64,000 nucleotides of DNA from assembly GCF_932276165.1 (NCBI RefSeq), contig NC_064009.1, positions 7,316,001 to 7,380,000 on the forward strand, given 5' to 3'. Of the stretch, positions 10,333-23,600 are shown one piece after another. Source of the stretch: Plutella xylostella. Taxonomy: Eukaryota > Arthropoda > Insecta > Lepidoptera > Plutellidae. How positions within the stretch are numbered: position 1 is the stretch's first letter; each line of letters begins with the position of its first letter. The notes beneath the pieces were generated by a model. The model saw only the letters and a program-made list of their open reading frames with translations. It searched no databases and was not told the origin of the DNA. The translations under genes were made by a program, and so were the position numbers.

Positions 10333-10930
10333 GGTCGAATGGTGTATAGTAGTTAGTAACCCTGATTGCTCGTATGCCGAAATTTCCGGGTTCGATTCCC
10401 GGTTGGGGCAGATATTTGTTTAAAGACAGTTCTATTCTATTATCTATGGGGGTAACAGTACCTGCACCTGGCTCTCTCGAATGGAGCCTTTGTGCATATG
10501 CCCAAGGTCTAAACTGCCTTCCTAAGCTTGGACCATTTTCCCACCACGCTGGTCCACTGCGGGTTGGTGGGTTCACATATCTAGATGTGCTAAATCTAGA
10601 TATGCAGGTTTCCTCACGATGTTTTCCTTCACCGTAAGATCGATGGTATACATTGTACTTAAATTCAGAAAAGAACTCATTGGTACATGTCAGCGCCGGG
10701 ATTCGAACCCGCATCTCTGGCGTGAGAAGCGGGCGCTTACCCGACTGAGCTACCACCGCTCCTTTAAACCGCTCGTTTAAAGACAGATATTTGTGTACAA
10801 ACTTATCTCAGGTCTTGGTTGTTCATATTTATATTTAATATGTATCTATCTATGTATTTGTGTAGATATATCAGCTGTCCGATAACCATATTACAGGCTC
10901 TATCTAGTTTGGGGTCGGATGGCCGTGTGT
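10333..10930 (+). mobile_element. tRNA-headed SINE (type 1), split by another SINE
   Basis: A tRNA-like head (10333-10410) has a perfect B box, GGTTCGATTCC, and then GGCAGATATTTGTTTAAAGACAG. The body resumes after the inserted SINE at 10787 with ATATTTG and CTCAGGTCTTGG, as in the copy at 32286-32550. The 3' end is not sharply defined and 10930 is approximate. The head is too degenerate to be a tRNA gene. Confidence 0.6.
10430..10774 (-). mobile_element. tRNA-headed SINE (type 2) inserted in a type-1 SINE
   Basis: On the minus strand the element starts GGAGCGGTGGTAGCTCAGTC (A box TAGCTCAGTCGG) and has the perfect B box GGTTCGAATCC. A ~270-bp unrelated body follows, ending in a CTATTCTATT-type tail. 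It is flanked by a 12-bp target duplication, GTTTAAAGACAG, at 10418-10429 and 10775-10786. A second copy lies at 53733-54064. The cloverleaf acceptor does not pair well, so this is a SINE head and not a tRNA gene. Confidence 0.8.
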
Positions 10931-11556
10931 TATATCTCATATAGAAGCAAAGTCCTACAAAAGTAATACTGTTGACATATACTATCGACTGTTAAGTTTA
11001 TAATACACTCGCGACTAATAAAAAGTTCCACCCATAAAATTCCGAAACTACAGGTCGGATTTTGATGTTGAATGTATCTTGTACCTTAATGTGTTTACTA
11101 TGTAATCGTTATTTAACAGGCACTAATTGAACAATGGCAAGGGAATATTGTGTGTCAATTGACACATCTGTTAGAATTTCAATAGGCTTCAGTGGCCAGG
11201 CATAATTGAAGTACAATGGGACAGGGCTCGAAGTCTGCTAATATACAATAAGTCATGCTATTGACTTGACACACCATTGACACTGAACTTGTTAGTAGTA
11301 CCTACTTATTACTTCATTAAATACTAACTACCCAATTGTTCTAGCCATAAGCCACAACATTCATTGTTACGATTGACCTAGAAATTTAAATTTTGGCAAG
11401 AGAGAAGATCTTATGAAACCGGCAATATTGCAAATCGAGTCTCACTGCTTTAATTCGCTTCAATGCGTATTTATTTTAGGAATTGTTGATTTCATATGTG
11501 TTTTCTGGTAAATCTAGATATACATTATGATATTGCTTTAGTCGCTCGGTTACTTA
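10931..11556. other. No gene recognised
   Basis: Low-complexity AT-rich sequence between the SINE nest and the first foldback element. Confidence 0.4.
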
Positions 11557-11559
11557 TAA

Positions 11560-12615
11560 TAGTCCAGTCAAGGAATGAGGTGTAGAGTGCGTGAGCAGGT
11601 AACTAAGCGATTCCTTCAGAAACTTGTTCAGGGGGCGTAGGTTATTAACATACCAAAAGTCCTGACTCCTAGGTGATGAGCGGGGGGGAGGCGGGGGGGG
11701 ATAAAGGTACGAATTTTTGGTTTTTTGCTTATATCTCAAAAACGGTGCATCGGAGACAAATATTATGAACTAATAAAATGGAGCTCTTAAAATTATCTAA
11801 AACTTTTATATCATATGTTTTTTTCTAATTCCTAACCGTTTTCGAGCTATTACCCTCGGAAAAAGTTGAAATTTACAAGAAAAATGTATTCATGTCAAAA
11901 AAAATATAAACATTGCATCATATTGTCTTAACCTATTCATAAACGAAAAAAATGAAAAGGAAAGAAGTTGTAGATTTTTTAATTCCCTTTTAGAATATAT
12001 TACATATGCTGGTCAATGTCCAACCCGCCTAAAGTTAGAGCTATTTTAAACTTGCATTTTGGTAAAGTCACTGACATAGCTCACCGAATTAGTAAGCTTA
12101 AGTGTGAGTAAAATAGCTGTAACTTTAGGTGGGTTGAACGTTAACCAGCATATGTGTATATATTCTAAAAGGGAATTTAAAAATCTACAACTTCTTTTAT
12201 ATAATTTTTTTTCATTTATGAATATGTTTAGACAGTTTAGACAATATGATGCAATGTTTATGAATGTTTTGACATGAATACATTTCTCTTGTAAATTTCA
12301 ACTTTTTCCGAGGGTATTAGCTCGAAAACGGTTAGGAATCAGAAAAAAACATATACTATAAAAGTTTTAGATAATTTTAAGAACTTAATTTCATTAGTTG
12401 AAAATATTTCTCTCCGATGCACCGTTTTCGAGATATAAGCTAAAAACCAGAAATTCGTACCTTTGTCCCCCCCTCCTCCCCCCGCTCATCACCTAGGAGT
12501 CAGGACTTTTGGTATGTTAACAACCTAAGCCCCCTGAACAAGTTTCTGAAGGAATCGCTTAGTTACCTGCTCACGCACTCTAAACCTCACTTTGACTCAT
12601 TTATTGACTGGACTA
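11560..12615. mobile_element. Long foldback element, copy 1 (almost entirely inverted repeat)
   Basis: The left arm (about 11560-12048) is the imperfect reverse complement of the right arm (about 12109-12615), around a ~60-base centre. The ends are TAGTCCAGTCAA and TTGACTGGACTA, flanked by a 3-bp duplication, TAA, at 11557-11559 and 12616-12618. The arms contain long G-runs (C-runs opposite) near the outer ends and the motif AAAACGGTGCATCGG. No transposase frame is present, so it is non-autonomous. The superfamily is not clear: 3-bp duplications occur in PIF/Harbinger and CACTA, but the termini match neither well. Confidence 0.8.
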
Positions 12616-14426
12616 TAAGTATAATATTTAGGACACAAGAGTACCTAACTATCGTGTGCATACATTTTTTGAAAAGTTGTACATTCATAAGGTCTAATTT
12701 TTAAGTGGAAAAAATTCTGTCGTTTTATAAATGATGCTATTTAAAAAGCTCTTCACAAAAAAAGGTAAAATTTGGGTCCATTTCAGGGCAATAAAAATAA
12801 TGCCACATATTTTTTTAATGTTTTAATAGAAAAAGATAAATATTTATATTTATAAATATTTACTTACTCAAGTGAACTACTTAATAAAAAAATAACAAAT
12901 ATTTCAATATCACGACCAATATGTATCAAATTATTTTTAATTCATCATTACCATCAATCTAATAATCATCCACTGCTGGACATGACCTCTCCCATGGAGC
13001 GCCACAACACTCGGTCCTCGGCCTTCGTCATCTAGCCACCACCGGTAACCCGCCTAAGGTCCTTAGTCCAGCGGGCAGGAGGGCGTCCCACGCTGTGTGT
13101 TCCTGTTCGTAGTCTCCACTCGAGAACTCGTCTACCCCTAATTAATTTTAATTACTTTATTTTATTATTTTGCTGGCATCACTTCCTACTAAATTCAGGG
13201 ATAATAAACCTTTTTAATCAATTTCAAAAAAAGATTCTCAGTTCGGTACATATGTATGAAAGATTATTGAAACTGCACCATATTCACATATGAAAATCTA
13301 TAAGGGCTAATAAACAAATACCTATAGGTACAAAATTGTATATACCTAAGGTATGTACGAGTATGTACGAATATATGTTTGTTGGTATGTATGTTTGTCC
13401 ACGCATATATCCGAAACGATTGATCCGATTGCCACTATTCTTTTTTTATTGGCTTACATTGAGGTTTCATAAAAATCGGTTAGGTTATTTTCAAGATATG
13501 GACGTGGAAGTGTTATGATGTTCTCGAATGCGCTCATATGTTCGTTTATAGACTCAGAGATGCAGACTCGTGTTGAAAAAGTGCCCAGCCAAAAAAAGTT
13601 TGTGATCTCTGACATGGCAAAAATTTATAACTGTCAGAATTCTTCCGAATAAAAAATTAGAATATAATTATGTTGGGGTAGACAGAGGTGAGTCGCATGC
13701 GTGCCACCCGATTTTTTGGGCAGTTCTATATATCTACCTCTCTACTAAGTTATAGGTCTAGGACCTAGACTCTAGGTTCATATTACGTCCTCTTCCGCAG
13801 GCTATTAATTAGTCAGCTGAAAGTGTCTAACGGTGTCGACCATTTAGTCTTTTTTTTGTAAGACGTCAAGGGTATTAGCACTACCTAGTCTCTTTGAAGT
13901 GAGCTAGATGTAGACCATAGACGATGCCGGCGACGGATATTGAAAAATGTAAGTAGATGGCACCCCCCCCGTCAGATGGGTGTTATATGGTTGAGTTGTG
14001 CGTTTGTCTGAGGCTCCGTAGCAAGTCAGAGTCTTCGTGTTCGCTAAATCAAGATGGTAGTTTTCTTCTTTCTCTGCATGGTCAGTAAAATAATGTAGGT
14101 ACTTAGGTATTAATTTTTTTATAAGTGTAGCTGAATTTTTTCACCTGATTTTAGCGTGAAAGGCGAACAATCCTCCGCTTTCACAACAAGTCCTGGACAA
14201 AACGCAATAAGCAGTTAACGCAGTTCAGTCTTTCAACACTATCTGTGTTAGTGTTCAACACACAATTGTGAAGAAAAACATTGGAAGTGAACAAAGGACG
14301 ACCTCAACGATATTACGAGTATATATTTTATGTTTAGTGAGAAAAGTTGAATAATATAATTTTGTATACCAAAACTACAACATCTACTACAGTACGTACC
14401 GATTGTTTTTATTATTTTATCTTATA
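12616..14426. other. No host gene; LINE fragment and repeat debris
   Basis: Contains the LINE end at 12955-13135 and a SINE-tail-like scrap near 13682-13720. A stretch at 13340-13520 resembles dispersed lepidopteran repeats (ATCCGATTGCCACTATTC). Nothing here looks like a host exon. Confidence 0.4.
12955..13135 (-). pseudogene. 3' end of a LINE reverse-transcriptase ORF, truncated
   Basis: On the minus strand the sequence reads VLEWRLRTGTHSVGRPPARW, then TKDLRRV, a broken segment, and DRVLWRSMGEVMSSSG. This is the familiar C-terminus and tail region of non-LTR retrotransposon ORF2 (GRPP.RW…LWRS.GE). At least one stop interrupts it and only the last ~55 codons remain. Confidence 0.6.
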
Positions 14427-14577
14427 CTAGCTGTTCCCGCGAACTTTACTTCGCCTTTAAAAGTTTTCCCGTGGGAATTCCGGGATAAAAAGTAGCATGT
14501 GTTCTTTCTCAGGGTCTAGACCATATATTTACCAAATTTCATTCAAATACGTTCAGTAATTTTGGCGTGAAAGAGTA

Positions 14578-14616
<39 letters not shown>

Positions 14617-14675
14617 CAGTTACTTTCTCATTTATAATATTAGTTAGGAAGTTAGGATATTAGTTAGGATTAGGA
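14427..14675 (-). mobile_element. Non-autonomous Helitron-like element H5
   Basis: Minus-strand member of the H1 family, ending CAGCTAG followed by T, with the CCCGGAATTCCC block and the longest (GTCT)n tract in the window. Its 5' end has additional TCCTAA repeats (14650-14675). Confidence 0.6.
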
Positions 14676-15508
14676 TACTCTTAAATACATATCCAAATGT
14701 AAAAAGCAGTGAATATATAACTGTCTGTAATGATTGTCATCAAAATTAGTAGGGGCTTTCATAGCTCAACGATACATCCATAGGAATAAATAAAAGTTAT
14801 AAAAATGAGCTTATGAGTGTGGTTGCAACACGTATCCTGGTGCCACCTCATATCAACCGTGTCAGTTTATACTTCATCCGGGTCTTTGGACTCCAAAAAA
14901 TGAGAGCTGATCTTTTTGTATGTCTTCCTAAGCACCTCACTGTACTTTGGAGGTTTAAATAGATTACCAGCGTCACATACCATTCTTTCTTACTGTTATT
15001 TAAATATAGACTTTATGGCGAAGGCAATAAAATTATAACTATATTGCGTCATTGTAGAGTTTAATGTACTCAAAGCACTTTGCAATGATAAGATTGCCAG
15101 CTATCGAGTAGGAATGTATTGGCTTTTCGATATGTTTTTTTTTGTTTGCATACGATCTATGAGTAGGTATTATCTGTCTTTTTGATAATAATGATCCGCA
15201 GATATGGCTAGATAAATAGGGAATTGGTTCATGTATGTTGTATGTGTCACGAGTTACATTCATAATCGTTAGATTGTGTTGTGTTGTGCCTTTTCTAATC
15301 TTAGTTGTCATTGGTAGCTATTTTTAATCAATCAAAAGGAAACTTAATTTCGCAAATTTACAATAGGATGGGGTTTCGTTGGGCAACAAACATTTATATC
15401 ATGCTTACACCAGTATGAAAACTTTAGTAATCGCCTTGCTCTAACAAGTTAATTTCACTGACACGTGAAATAATATATATTTATAATATAATCAAAGACC
15501 TCTCTTCT
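14676..15508. other. No gene recognised
   Basis: AT-rich spacer between H5 and the second foldback element. The open frame at 15039-15311 on the minus strand has no recognisable family. Confidence 0.4.
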
Positions 15509-15511
15509 ATG

Positions 15512-16556
15512 TAGTCCAGTCAAGGAATGAGGTGTAGAGTGCGTGAGCAGGTAACTCAGCGATTCCTTCAGAAACTTATTCAGGGGGCTTAGGTTGTTAA
15601 TATACCAAAAGTCCTGACTCCTAGGTGATGAGCGGGGGGGAGGAGGGGGGGATAAAGGTACGAATTTTTGGTTTTTAGCTTATATCTCGAAAACGGTGCA
15701 TCGGAGACAAATATTATAAAGTAATAAAATGGAGGTCTTAAAATTATCTAAAACTTTTATATCATATGTTTTTTTCTAATTACTAACCGTTTTCGAACTA
15801 TTACCCTCGGAAAAAATTTAAATTTACAAGAAAAAGTATTCATGTCAAAAAATTCATAAACATTGCATCATATTGTCTTAACCAATTCATAAACGAAAAA
15901 AATGAAGAGGAAAGAAGTTGTAGATTTTTTTATTCCCTTTTAGAATATATTACATATGCTGGTCAATGTCCAACCCGCCTACAGTTAGAGCTATTTAAAA
16001 CTTGCATTTTGGTAAAGTCACTGACATAGCTCACCGAATTAGTAAGGTTAAGTGTGAGTAAAATAGCTGTACCTTTAGGTGGGTTGGACATTAACCAGCA
16101 TATGTATATATATTCTAAAAGGGAATTTAAAAATCTACAACTTCTTTTGTATTCATTTTTTTCATTTATCATTAGGTTTAGACAATATGATGCAAAGTTT
16201 ATGAATGTTTGACATGAACACATTTTTCTTGTAAATTTCAACTTTTTCCGAGGGTAATAGCTCGAAAACGGTTAGGAATTAGAAAAAAACATATGGTATA
16301 AAAGTTTTAGATAATTTTAAGAACTTCATTTCATTACTTGAAAATATTTCTCTCCGATGCACCGTTTTCGAGATATAAGCTAAAAACCAAAAACTCGTAC
16401 CTTTATCCCCCCCTCCTCCCCCCCGCTCATCACCTAGGAGTCAGGACTTTTGGTATGTTAACAACCTAATCCCCCTCAACAAGTTTCTGAAGGAATCGCT
16501 TAGTTACCTGCTCACGCACTCTACACCTAATTTTGAGTCATTTATTGACTGGACTA
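15512..16556. mobile_element. Long foldback element, copy 2
   Basis: Same family as 11560-12615, with identical TAGTCCAGTCAA/TTGACTGGACTA ends, arms of nearly 490 bp, and the G-run and C-run blocks. It is flanked by its own 3-bp duplication, ATG, at 15509-15511 and 16557-16559. The different duplications show two independent insertions 4 kb apart rather than one duplicated segment. No coding capacity. Confidence 0.8.
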
Positions 16557-18182
16557 ATGCCTGACAATTCATTGGGTCTTTGGAGATTTGTAAAATATAT
16601 TTCAATCTTTTCGTAATTTCTATGAAAAAGGGGCTCATTTTCATTTAGAGTTGTAATATATTATGTAATACATCGTCAACGCACAAAAGGTTCACTGCAA
16701 GAAATTTTTATTAGGATTAAGTTCGCCTTTGTACACCTTAATTTTTTATGCAATAAATAATTTGATCATAATAATTAATTTGAAACAAAATGCCTCAATA
16801 AACGAAAATAAATAGTTAATATAACGTGTTCATTGGACTGATCTTTCGTTCAGTATTAGAAATGTGACTTGACAAAGTGATCAAGTTCCAAGTAACAAAA
16901 CAAAATGTGTTCTAGCAAGAATTTACTTCTTATCATTTACTGACATCTACTTAGGCGTTATTTTTTCCACAGCAGAAAGTTCCGTATTTTCAACAAAAAG
17001 GAAGGCGATTGTCGGACATTAAAATTAAAAGCGTTTTGTTTCTGTACCCACCAGAAATAATTCAAACAACAGTACATTTTTCATTAACTTTTTTATAAAG
17101 ACTGCATTGTATAGGAAATATTAAAAGTGCTAATTAAAAAAGAAAAACCTAGCCCCTAAGTGTTTTATCAAAAAATATTTAACAATAGTACTAGTCTCTT
17201 TCTTATTTTCTTTGCAACAAAATCTAATTAAGTAGGTAATACTTTAATAATTATAAAGCCAGCTATCGTATTTAAATGATTAAACAAACACATTTAATGA
17301 TCCGCCTTGCGGTGAGACATACACTGCGACAGACAAACACACAGACACATAAATTCACGTCAACATTTTAAAACACATAATTTTAACTTTAACCTGCTAA
17401 AATAATTTTAAGCTTACTGAAGAAACAATGCAGAAAATTCCATTTCAGTAAGTAGCGAGAATCTCAGAAGTTTGATTAAGACAAATGAAATAGCAAAGTG
17501 AGTCGCACTGCATTAATTACTTTACTTTACAGGGCAGAGCAGAGGTGCTACGTTTTCTTGATTTACGACACTTCAAGAGATCCAGATGTTACAACGTTAT
17601 TTTTTTCGGGTTCCCTAGGTTTTTGGGTTTTGTTTGGTACGTGCAATCAGCACATTTAATAAAACAAAATAGAGTTGGCATAGCAGAAACTTAAACTCCG
17701 TTCGTGTTTCGTCATATAGAGTGATCCGCTGATACCAGGCGCTTCTATTCTTCTAGGTCAGTGGCCAGCAAGTTGAACAATAGCCACAACAGCCTCATCC
17801 TCCTAGGAGGAGGAACAAGGAAGAAGAGTAGAAGTAGAGCCCGGTGGCAGTGGAAAACGTTGCCAACTGGCTTCGTGTAAAAACTAAAATGATACTGATA
17901 AAATAAGGATGTCGAAAAGTGTGATACGTCTTTTAAGGTGCCTAATAAATATAAAATAATAATTTTCTTGTGGAAAGATGCTTAAATTTATGATTAATTG
18001 AAATGTAGCTTAACAATTTATATTTCGACAACTTTATTACAGTGAGTTAAGTACTTAATTGTATACTAAATTCTGCTAATTGTTATGCCCGTACATTAAA
18101 GACGCCATCCCGTGCTGGCAAGTCTAAAAAGGTCTAAACAAATGACTACGGAGTTGTTGCAAGAATATTAATTTGACATACT
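16557..18182. other. No gene recognised
   Basis: AT-rich. A short purine-rich open stretch near 17785-17880 has no recognisable product and is probably chance. Confidence 0.4.
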
Positions 18183-18186
18183 CAGG

Positions 18187-18302
18187 GCCACTTTTACCAA
18201 ATGCTAAACGCATTAAAATTGTATTGAAATCAAATTTTAAATACATTTTGTACTAACTGATAGATGTTTGACAGGCTACTAACGTTAAGCGTTTGGTGAG
18301 AT
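18187..18302. mobile_element. Palindromic MITE with TACCAAACGCTAAACG-type ends
   Basis: The left end reads TTTTACCAAATGCTAAACGC and the right end is its imperfect complement, CGTTAAGCGTTTGGTGAG. A second copy lies at 49236-49350 with a similar middle (TACATTTTGTACTAACTGA in one, its complement in the other). Confidence 0.6.
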
Positions 18303-20069
18303 TGCGTAAATCGTCATGGAAATCATTTTCGACTATTTATGTCAGTCATGAAGTCACCTCACATAACCTAAACTAATGACATTATCGATCGCTATGTACA
18401 ACTCTTGCAAACCAATAGTGAGTTTTATAAAATATCTTGCTGTTACTTTACTTTAGTGAGAGATAATAGAATACTTTCATAAATAATACATAATAATGAA
18501 CATGTGACTATTACATTACTGTGTGAATATTACGTTACTTTGTTTTAATTTATTTAGCAGTTTGTGTTTTACCTCATTAAATGCAGCTTCGTTGTTCTGT
18601 GGCCGCCGCCGCAACAACAATCTGTGGGAAATATCAGTATGTACTCATTATATATATCTACATAAAAAGGGAAAATTTGGTGAATGTTATCTAGAATGTG
18701 GGCTTGTTAAAAATACTTATAAGAATTGTCTTCAATCTGAACTCGTCACAATCATCGTTATTAATATTTTTTTTACTCTTGTAAATAGTCAAATTTATCT
18801 GTAAATTAAAGTATAAACGTACATAATTTCATTAGCTCCAACATAATACAGATAAATCAGAGTGGTAATTGTATTATTTAATAACTTACTTATTTGTAAG
18901 TGAGTACCTATCTAATGAATAATTAAAATTTTAGCAAAGACGTGAAAAATATGAAATTGTTCATATGTCCCTTTATATTAAGTACATTGAGTTTAATGTA
19001 TACTGAGCAAACTGTATGAAAAAAATTGTTGATTATATTATTACTTATGAATAGGCTAACACTAAATCACATTATCTTCAAGGAAATTCCTTCATTGTAT
19101 AGGACTATTAGTGCATTGGGGTTTAACTCCCTTCATAATGTATTCTGTTTTTCCTGAGTAATCAAAATATAATCATTCCCTTTAACTATATACAATCCCC
19201 TCTATCGGAACATTTTGTTTATGCTTGCAGAAAAAGGCTGACCACTCTCAGGTTGCTTGTCTCGTAAGTAATATAAAAATAATAAAAAGTAGTATAAAGT
19301 AATATAAATAAGGATTCTGTTTTTTCTTTTTAAGGTAAGGAACCTTAAAAACTATGTACACTTTGCAATTATGATTATGTAGTAACACACACTTTCGTCC
19401 ATGAATATACCTACGATACATGGCTATGTATATATTTTATGGTTGACGTCATAGCCATTGTATGGTAACTGTCGTAGATTGTTTTGACCTATCTCTTGAT
19501 CTCAAAAACCCCAAAATATTAAAATACATTGCTCTGTCGTATCTCAAATCGCAAGTAGAGGTTAATTTGTAACTTTGTATAGGTGGTGACGACTGCCGAT
19601 GCCGCCGCGCCGCGCCTAACAAATTCGTGTTTACTTTTCACAGCTCAAACATTGCATAAACTCACACTCCGCATGCAGTATTTCGATAAGTACAAAAACG
19701 TCAGTTTTGATATCGTTGGATTACTTCCTTAGTCAACTGTTTTCTACAACCTATATTTTGCAACTTAGAAGGGTATAGTTAGCAAATATTAAAATAATAT
19801 AAAAATATTTTATATTCAAAGATTCCTGTGCACCGTTGCTGCTGTCGGTACCAATTTCTTTGGAAAAACTAAGCTGCTCCGCGCTAAAGAATTTTTAATT
19901 TTGAAATATTTACGTGAAGAAAATTAGCTGTAGTTTTTTAATCAAGCTCACCTTACAGCGTTATTGTGTGAAACCCCTTTTAAACTAATTATAGTGTGCT
20001 CACCGAGTGAAGATAAATATTATATGGTAATAAAGAAAAATATGAATTCCATTTTTTTTCAGAAAAAAA
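18303..20069. other. No gene recognised
   Basis: AT-rich. A CpG-rich patch at about 19587-19615 could be regulatory. Nothing identifies a promoter strand. Confidence 0.35.
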
Positions 20070-20620
20070 CCGGCCAAGTGCGAGTCGGGCTCGCGCACAA
20101 AGGGTTCCGTAGTTAAATCAACCTATCTCAAAAACTATAAGAGATACTTTGATCAAACCAAAAATCGTTGAAAGAGTTAATTAGCATGCATCACCTCTAT
20201 TTTTTTTAGAATTTTATACCCCGTAGTTATAAAAATAGAGGGGGGGGGACATACTTTTTACGACTTTGAGAGCTGATATCTCAAAAACCGTTCACTTTAA
20301 GAAAAATGTTTTTTAGAAAACTTTATATCATTTTAAAAGACCTTTCCATTGATACCCCACACGGGTATGTACATCGAAAAAAAAAAATTCATCCCTCAGT
20401 TACATGTATGGGGGGCCCCACCCCCAATTCTTTTTTTTACTATTTAGTGTCATATTTTTGTAGCGGTTCATACAACACATATTCCCATCAAATTTCATCA
20501 CTGTAGTACTTATAGTTTCCGAGTAAATCGGCTGTGACAGACGGACAGACGGACAGGCGGACAGACGGACATGACGAAACTATAAGGGTTCCGTTTTTGC
20601 CATTTTGGCTACGGAACCCT
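20070..20620 (+). repeat. Dispersed ~560-bp repeat, copy 1 of 3
   Basis: Begins CCGGCCAAGTGCGAGTCGGG and ends GGCTACGGAACCCTAAAAA. The ends contain GGGTTCCGTAG and its complement. A (GACAGACG)n tract lies near the 3' end and a run of G near 20240. Copies 2 and 3 are nearly identical. The 66-codon frame inside all three copies reflects sequence identity rather than a protein. The class is uncertain: an A-rich 3' tail suggests a retroposon, the terminal complementarity suggests a MITE. Confidence 0.75.
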
Positions 20621-20625
20621 AAAAA

Positions 20626-23600
20626 ATGACAGTTTGCTAATTAATTTAGTGTTTAGCTATCAACAGTGTACTTGTACATAAATATGTCATTATAATCACC
20701 ATCACTTAATATTTTAAAAAAATACTTAAGTTTTTGAGATTAACTTACATTTTATCCCAGAATTCCCACGGGAAAACCATATAAGGAAAGTGAAGCTAGT
20801 CAAGAGCTAGTCTTATATGTAAAAATAATAGACTACACAGCTACTGTTGCTTAATGGATAAATCGATGAGATAGCACCGAGTGTCTGTCTGGCAGGAAAC
20901 AGATTACTCGTCTGGATTGTGTTGCGTTAAATTGAACACATTATTCTTAATAAAAAACAAACTATCGCTACGACTCTGGATTTAGGAGGATCTTGGCAAA
21001 CATAGCGTGTGTGGTGAGGGTGCGGTGTGGTGACATAATATACCATAGATTTTTTTGGATAATCCGCCAATACGGTAAATAAACGTTTCAGAAAACTTCT
21101 TGGAAAGTTTGTGTTTATGACACGATATTGAACATTCGAGCTGGGCTAGCGTTATTTGTCACTGAAGTGAAAGTATAGTGCAGTAATTTCAGTTTTCAGT
21201 CTCTGACTGCCAAGGGGGCGTCTTTAAGGGTTTATTTCAATGAATTAAAATTATGTGAACCAACTGAATAATGTTCTAAAAATTTTACTAAAGTAGAAGC
21301 TCCCAGACACAGTTGGTAATAAATAACCAACTATTAAAGTGTGGTTTATCGACATTTCTGCGAAGCTAATACCATCAGGTTTTAAATCCATAAATAGTAC
21401 AATGCTTGACCCAGCAGACTATAAATCACCCGCTGAACATAATTTCCTTAGACGTAGCAGCGTTTTAGTTGTTTATAGGCGACACTACTTATCCGTTATA
21501 TACTTAGCCACAGGTAGAATGTAGGTTCCACAGTAAGCTTCTGTGCATACGTTTTCTCATCTAAGTTTATGAAAAAAATACATAAAATAGGTTCTGATTA
21601 CATTTTAATTTCATTGTAGCCACATTTAAATCAAATTCGTAAGTTATGTTGTTAAAAATAAATTTCCAATATATAGGATAAAACTTATTAAAAATAACAT
21701 GTTACTATGCAAAAGAGTAAAATGTTTTTATGCTCAAAGGTTATTAAATATTATTACACAAGTCAATAAATCGTCACCTGCAAGTGTTAAAAATGCTTCA
21801 TATGGTATTTATTAATGTGCTAAAATGTTTCCACACGACTCAAGTGGCACTAATATACTACTCTGTGTAAAAAGTATCAGGATTACATCAATAAAAAAAA
21901 ATGTTTGTTATTCATCCACATTTATTTTATCACCTTCAAAGTATGGTCCTTCCGAAACGATACACATACACCAAAGAATTATCCAATCATTACAAAAAAA
22001 AATTTAACGCTGTTTTCAGTGATGTGTTTAGCACTCGCGGCGATTTTTCCTAGAAATTTAGAAATTTGACATTATCGCATACTGGACAAGCAACAAGCAA
22101 GCAAACTGTATATGCCGAATGAGATAGACCCTTCTTAACAACAAATCGTAGATTTAAAACAAACCCGAAACTTGAAATTAAATAAGAGTTAATGAAACTT
22201 TTTTTACGCTACGAATTTAAATAATTTAAATGTGACTGTCTCTTGTTTGTTTTACACTGAGAATGCTATTGTGTAATTGTTTATGGAGTATTATTGTATA
22301 ATATGCGCGTATTGTGTTTGCCATCCATATATTTTTTATATTATTAAAGTACATAGTTAATATACATGTGTTGCTAACTGTTTTCACCCGGATATAATTA
22401 GGAATGAATCGTTTTCGTATAAAATATTCAAGGAACATAAAACAGCGCAAACGTAAAACTGTTCCAGAAAAAACATAAAAACACTGTTTAAAATTACAGC
22501 AAAATGTACAATAAAAAAGCTATAAACGCAAAGAGTTTAATGGCAAAAGAGGTACACTTAAGGACAATGTCATTAAATGACATAAGTACTTAATGTTTTG
22601 ACCCCATGCTATGGCCCGTAAAAAATATATTTAAATGTAGTAAATAACAATGCTTCAAATGTTTAAACTATTATTTTAATAGTAATAATCTTGGTAAAAA
22701 TAAAGTTTTTATAGTAAGAACCTATAATACGCTTAAGACTTGAAGATAATCCTTTATAAAGGAGGAAGTTGAGAAGTTCTCATTGGTAATGGGAGATAAT
22801 CACGCACTCACTTAGCAGACTAGAGAATGCGAGACGGTTCTCAAAAATTGGGTCAAAGAATCTACAACTTTTCTCAGTTTGCTTTGTGATCTTGATTATC
22901 TTTCACTTGTGAACAAACTAAGGATTTTTCTTTCTTTAGTATATGATTCAAATTACGTATTTAGGCTTCGAAAGTTCCATTTGATTTGCCTGCGCTTGTA
23001 TATCACAAAATATTAATGTTTAGATAAATGTTATCTGTAGGATAAAAAATATGATGTCTAGATTTTTATCACACCGATAACTTTTGTGCCGACATCTGAA
23101 ACAGGCTTTCTCTATCTCTATAATAATATTACATTGTACCTTTAATAAATAACTGAATATAAAATTCTAATGGAGAGGTACAATGTTTGTAATGTACCTC
23201 CTCTTGCCATTGTATTCCCCCTGTCTACATTTTACTTGTGTTTTATTATGTAATTAGATAAAATTGTTAGTGTCTAGCAATCGTTGTAATTTATTTGTCA
23301 ACTTTACCCAAAAAAATTCCTCTACTAACCATAAATATAACTCTACCAAAGAGCGCCAAACACTATCCCTCTCATTAAAAACGTAGACTAAAGATAGTAC
23401 TGGTTTAGAACCGGTTATAGTCCAGACCGTTCATACAAATTAGTAGTCTAATGCCGGGTTTAAACCAGAAATATCTTGAGTATTCGTTTTATAATAAGGG
23501 TATCAATATAATTTAATTTATATATAATCGGCCTTCCCTATCGCCGTCCCAGCCAGCCATAACTGGCTACCTTTGTAATGCTGTATGCGGGCCATTTGTA

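Noticed and set aside
10690..10765. tRNA gene on the minus strand
   Set aside because: A and B boxes are good but the acceptor stem does not close, and the sequence continues into a SINE body with a target duplication.
11554..11739. Frame with a run of prolines
   Set aside because: It is the C-run of the foldback element read as codons.
20306..20506. Identical 66-codon frame in three places (also 25715 and 36700)
   Set aside because: It lies inside the dispersed ~560-bp repeat, runs through low-complexity text and has no known motif; conservation is explained by recent copying.
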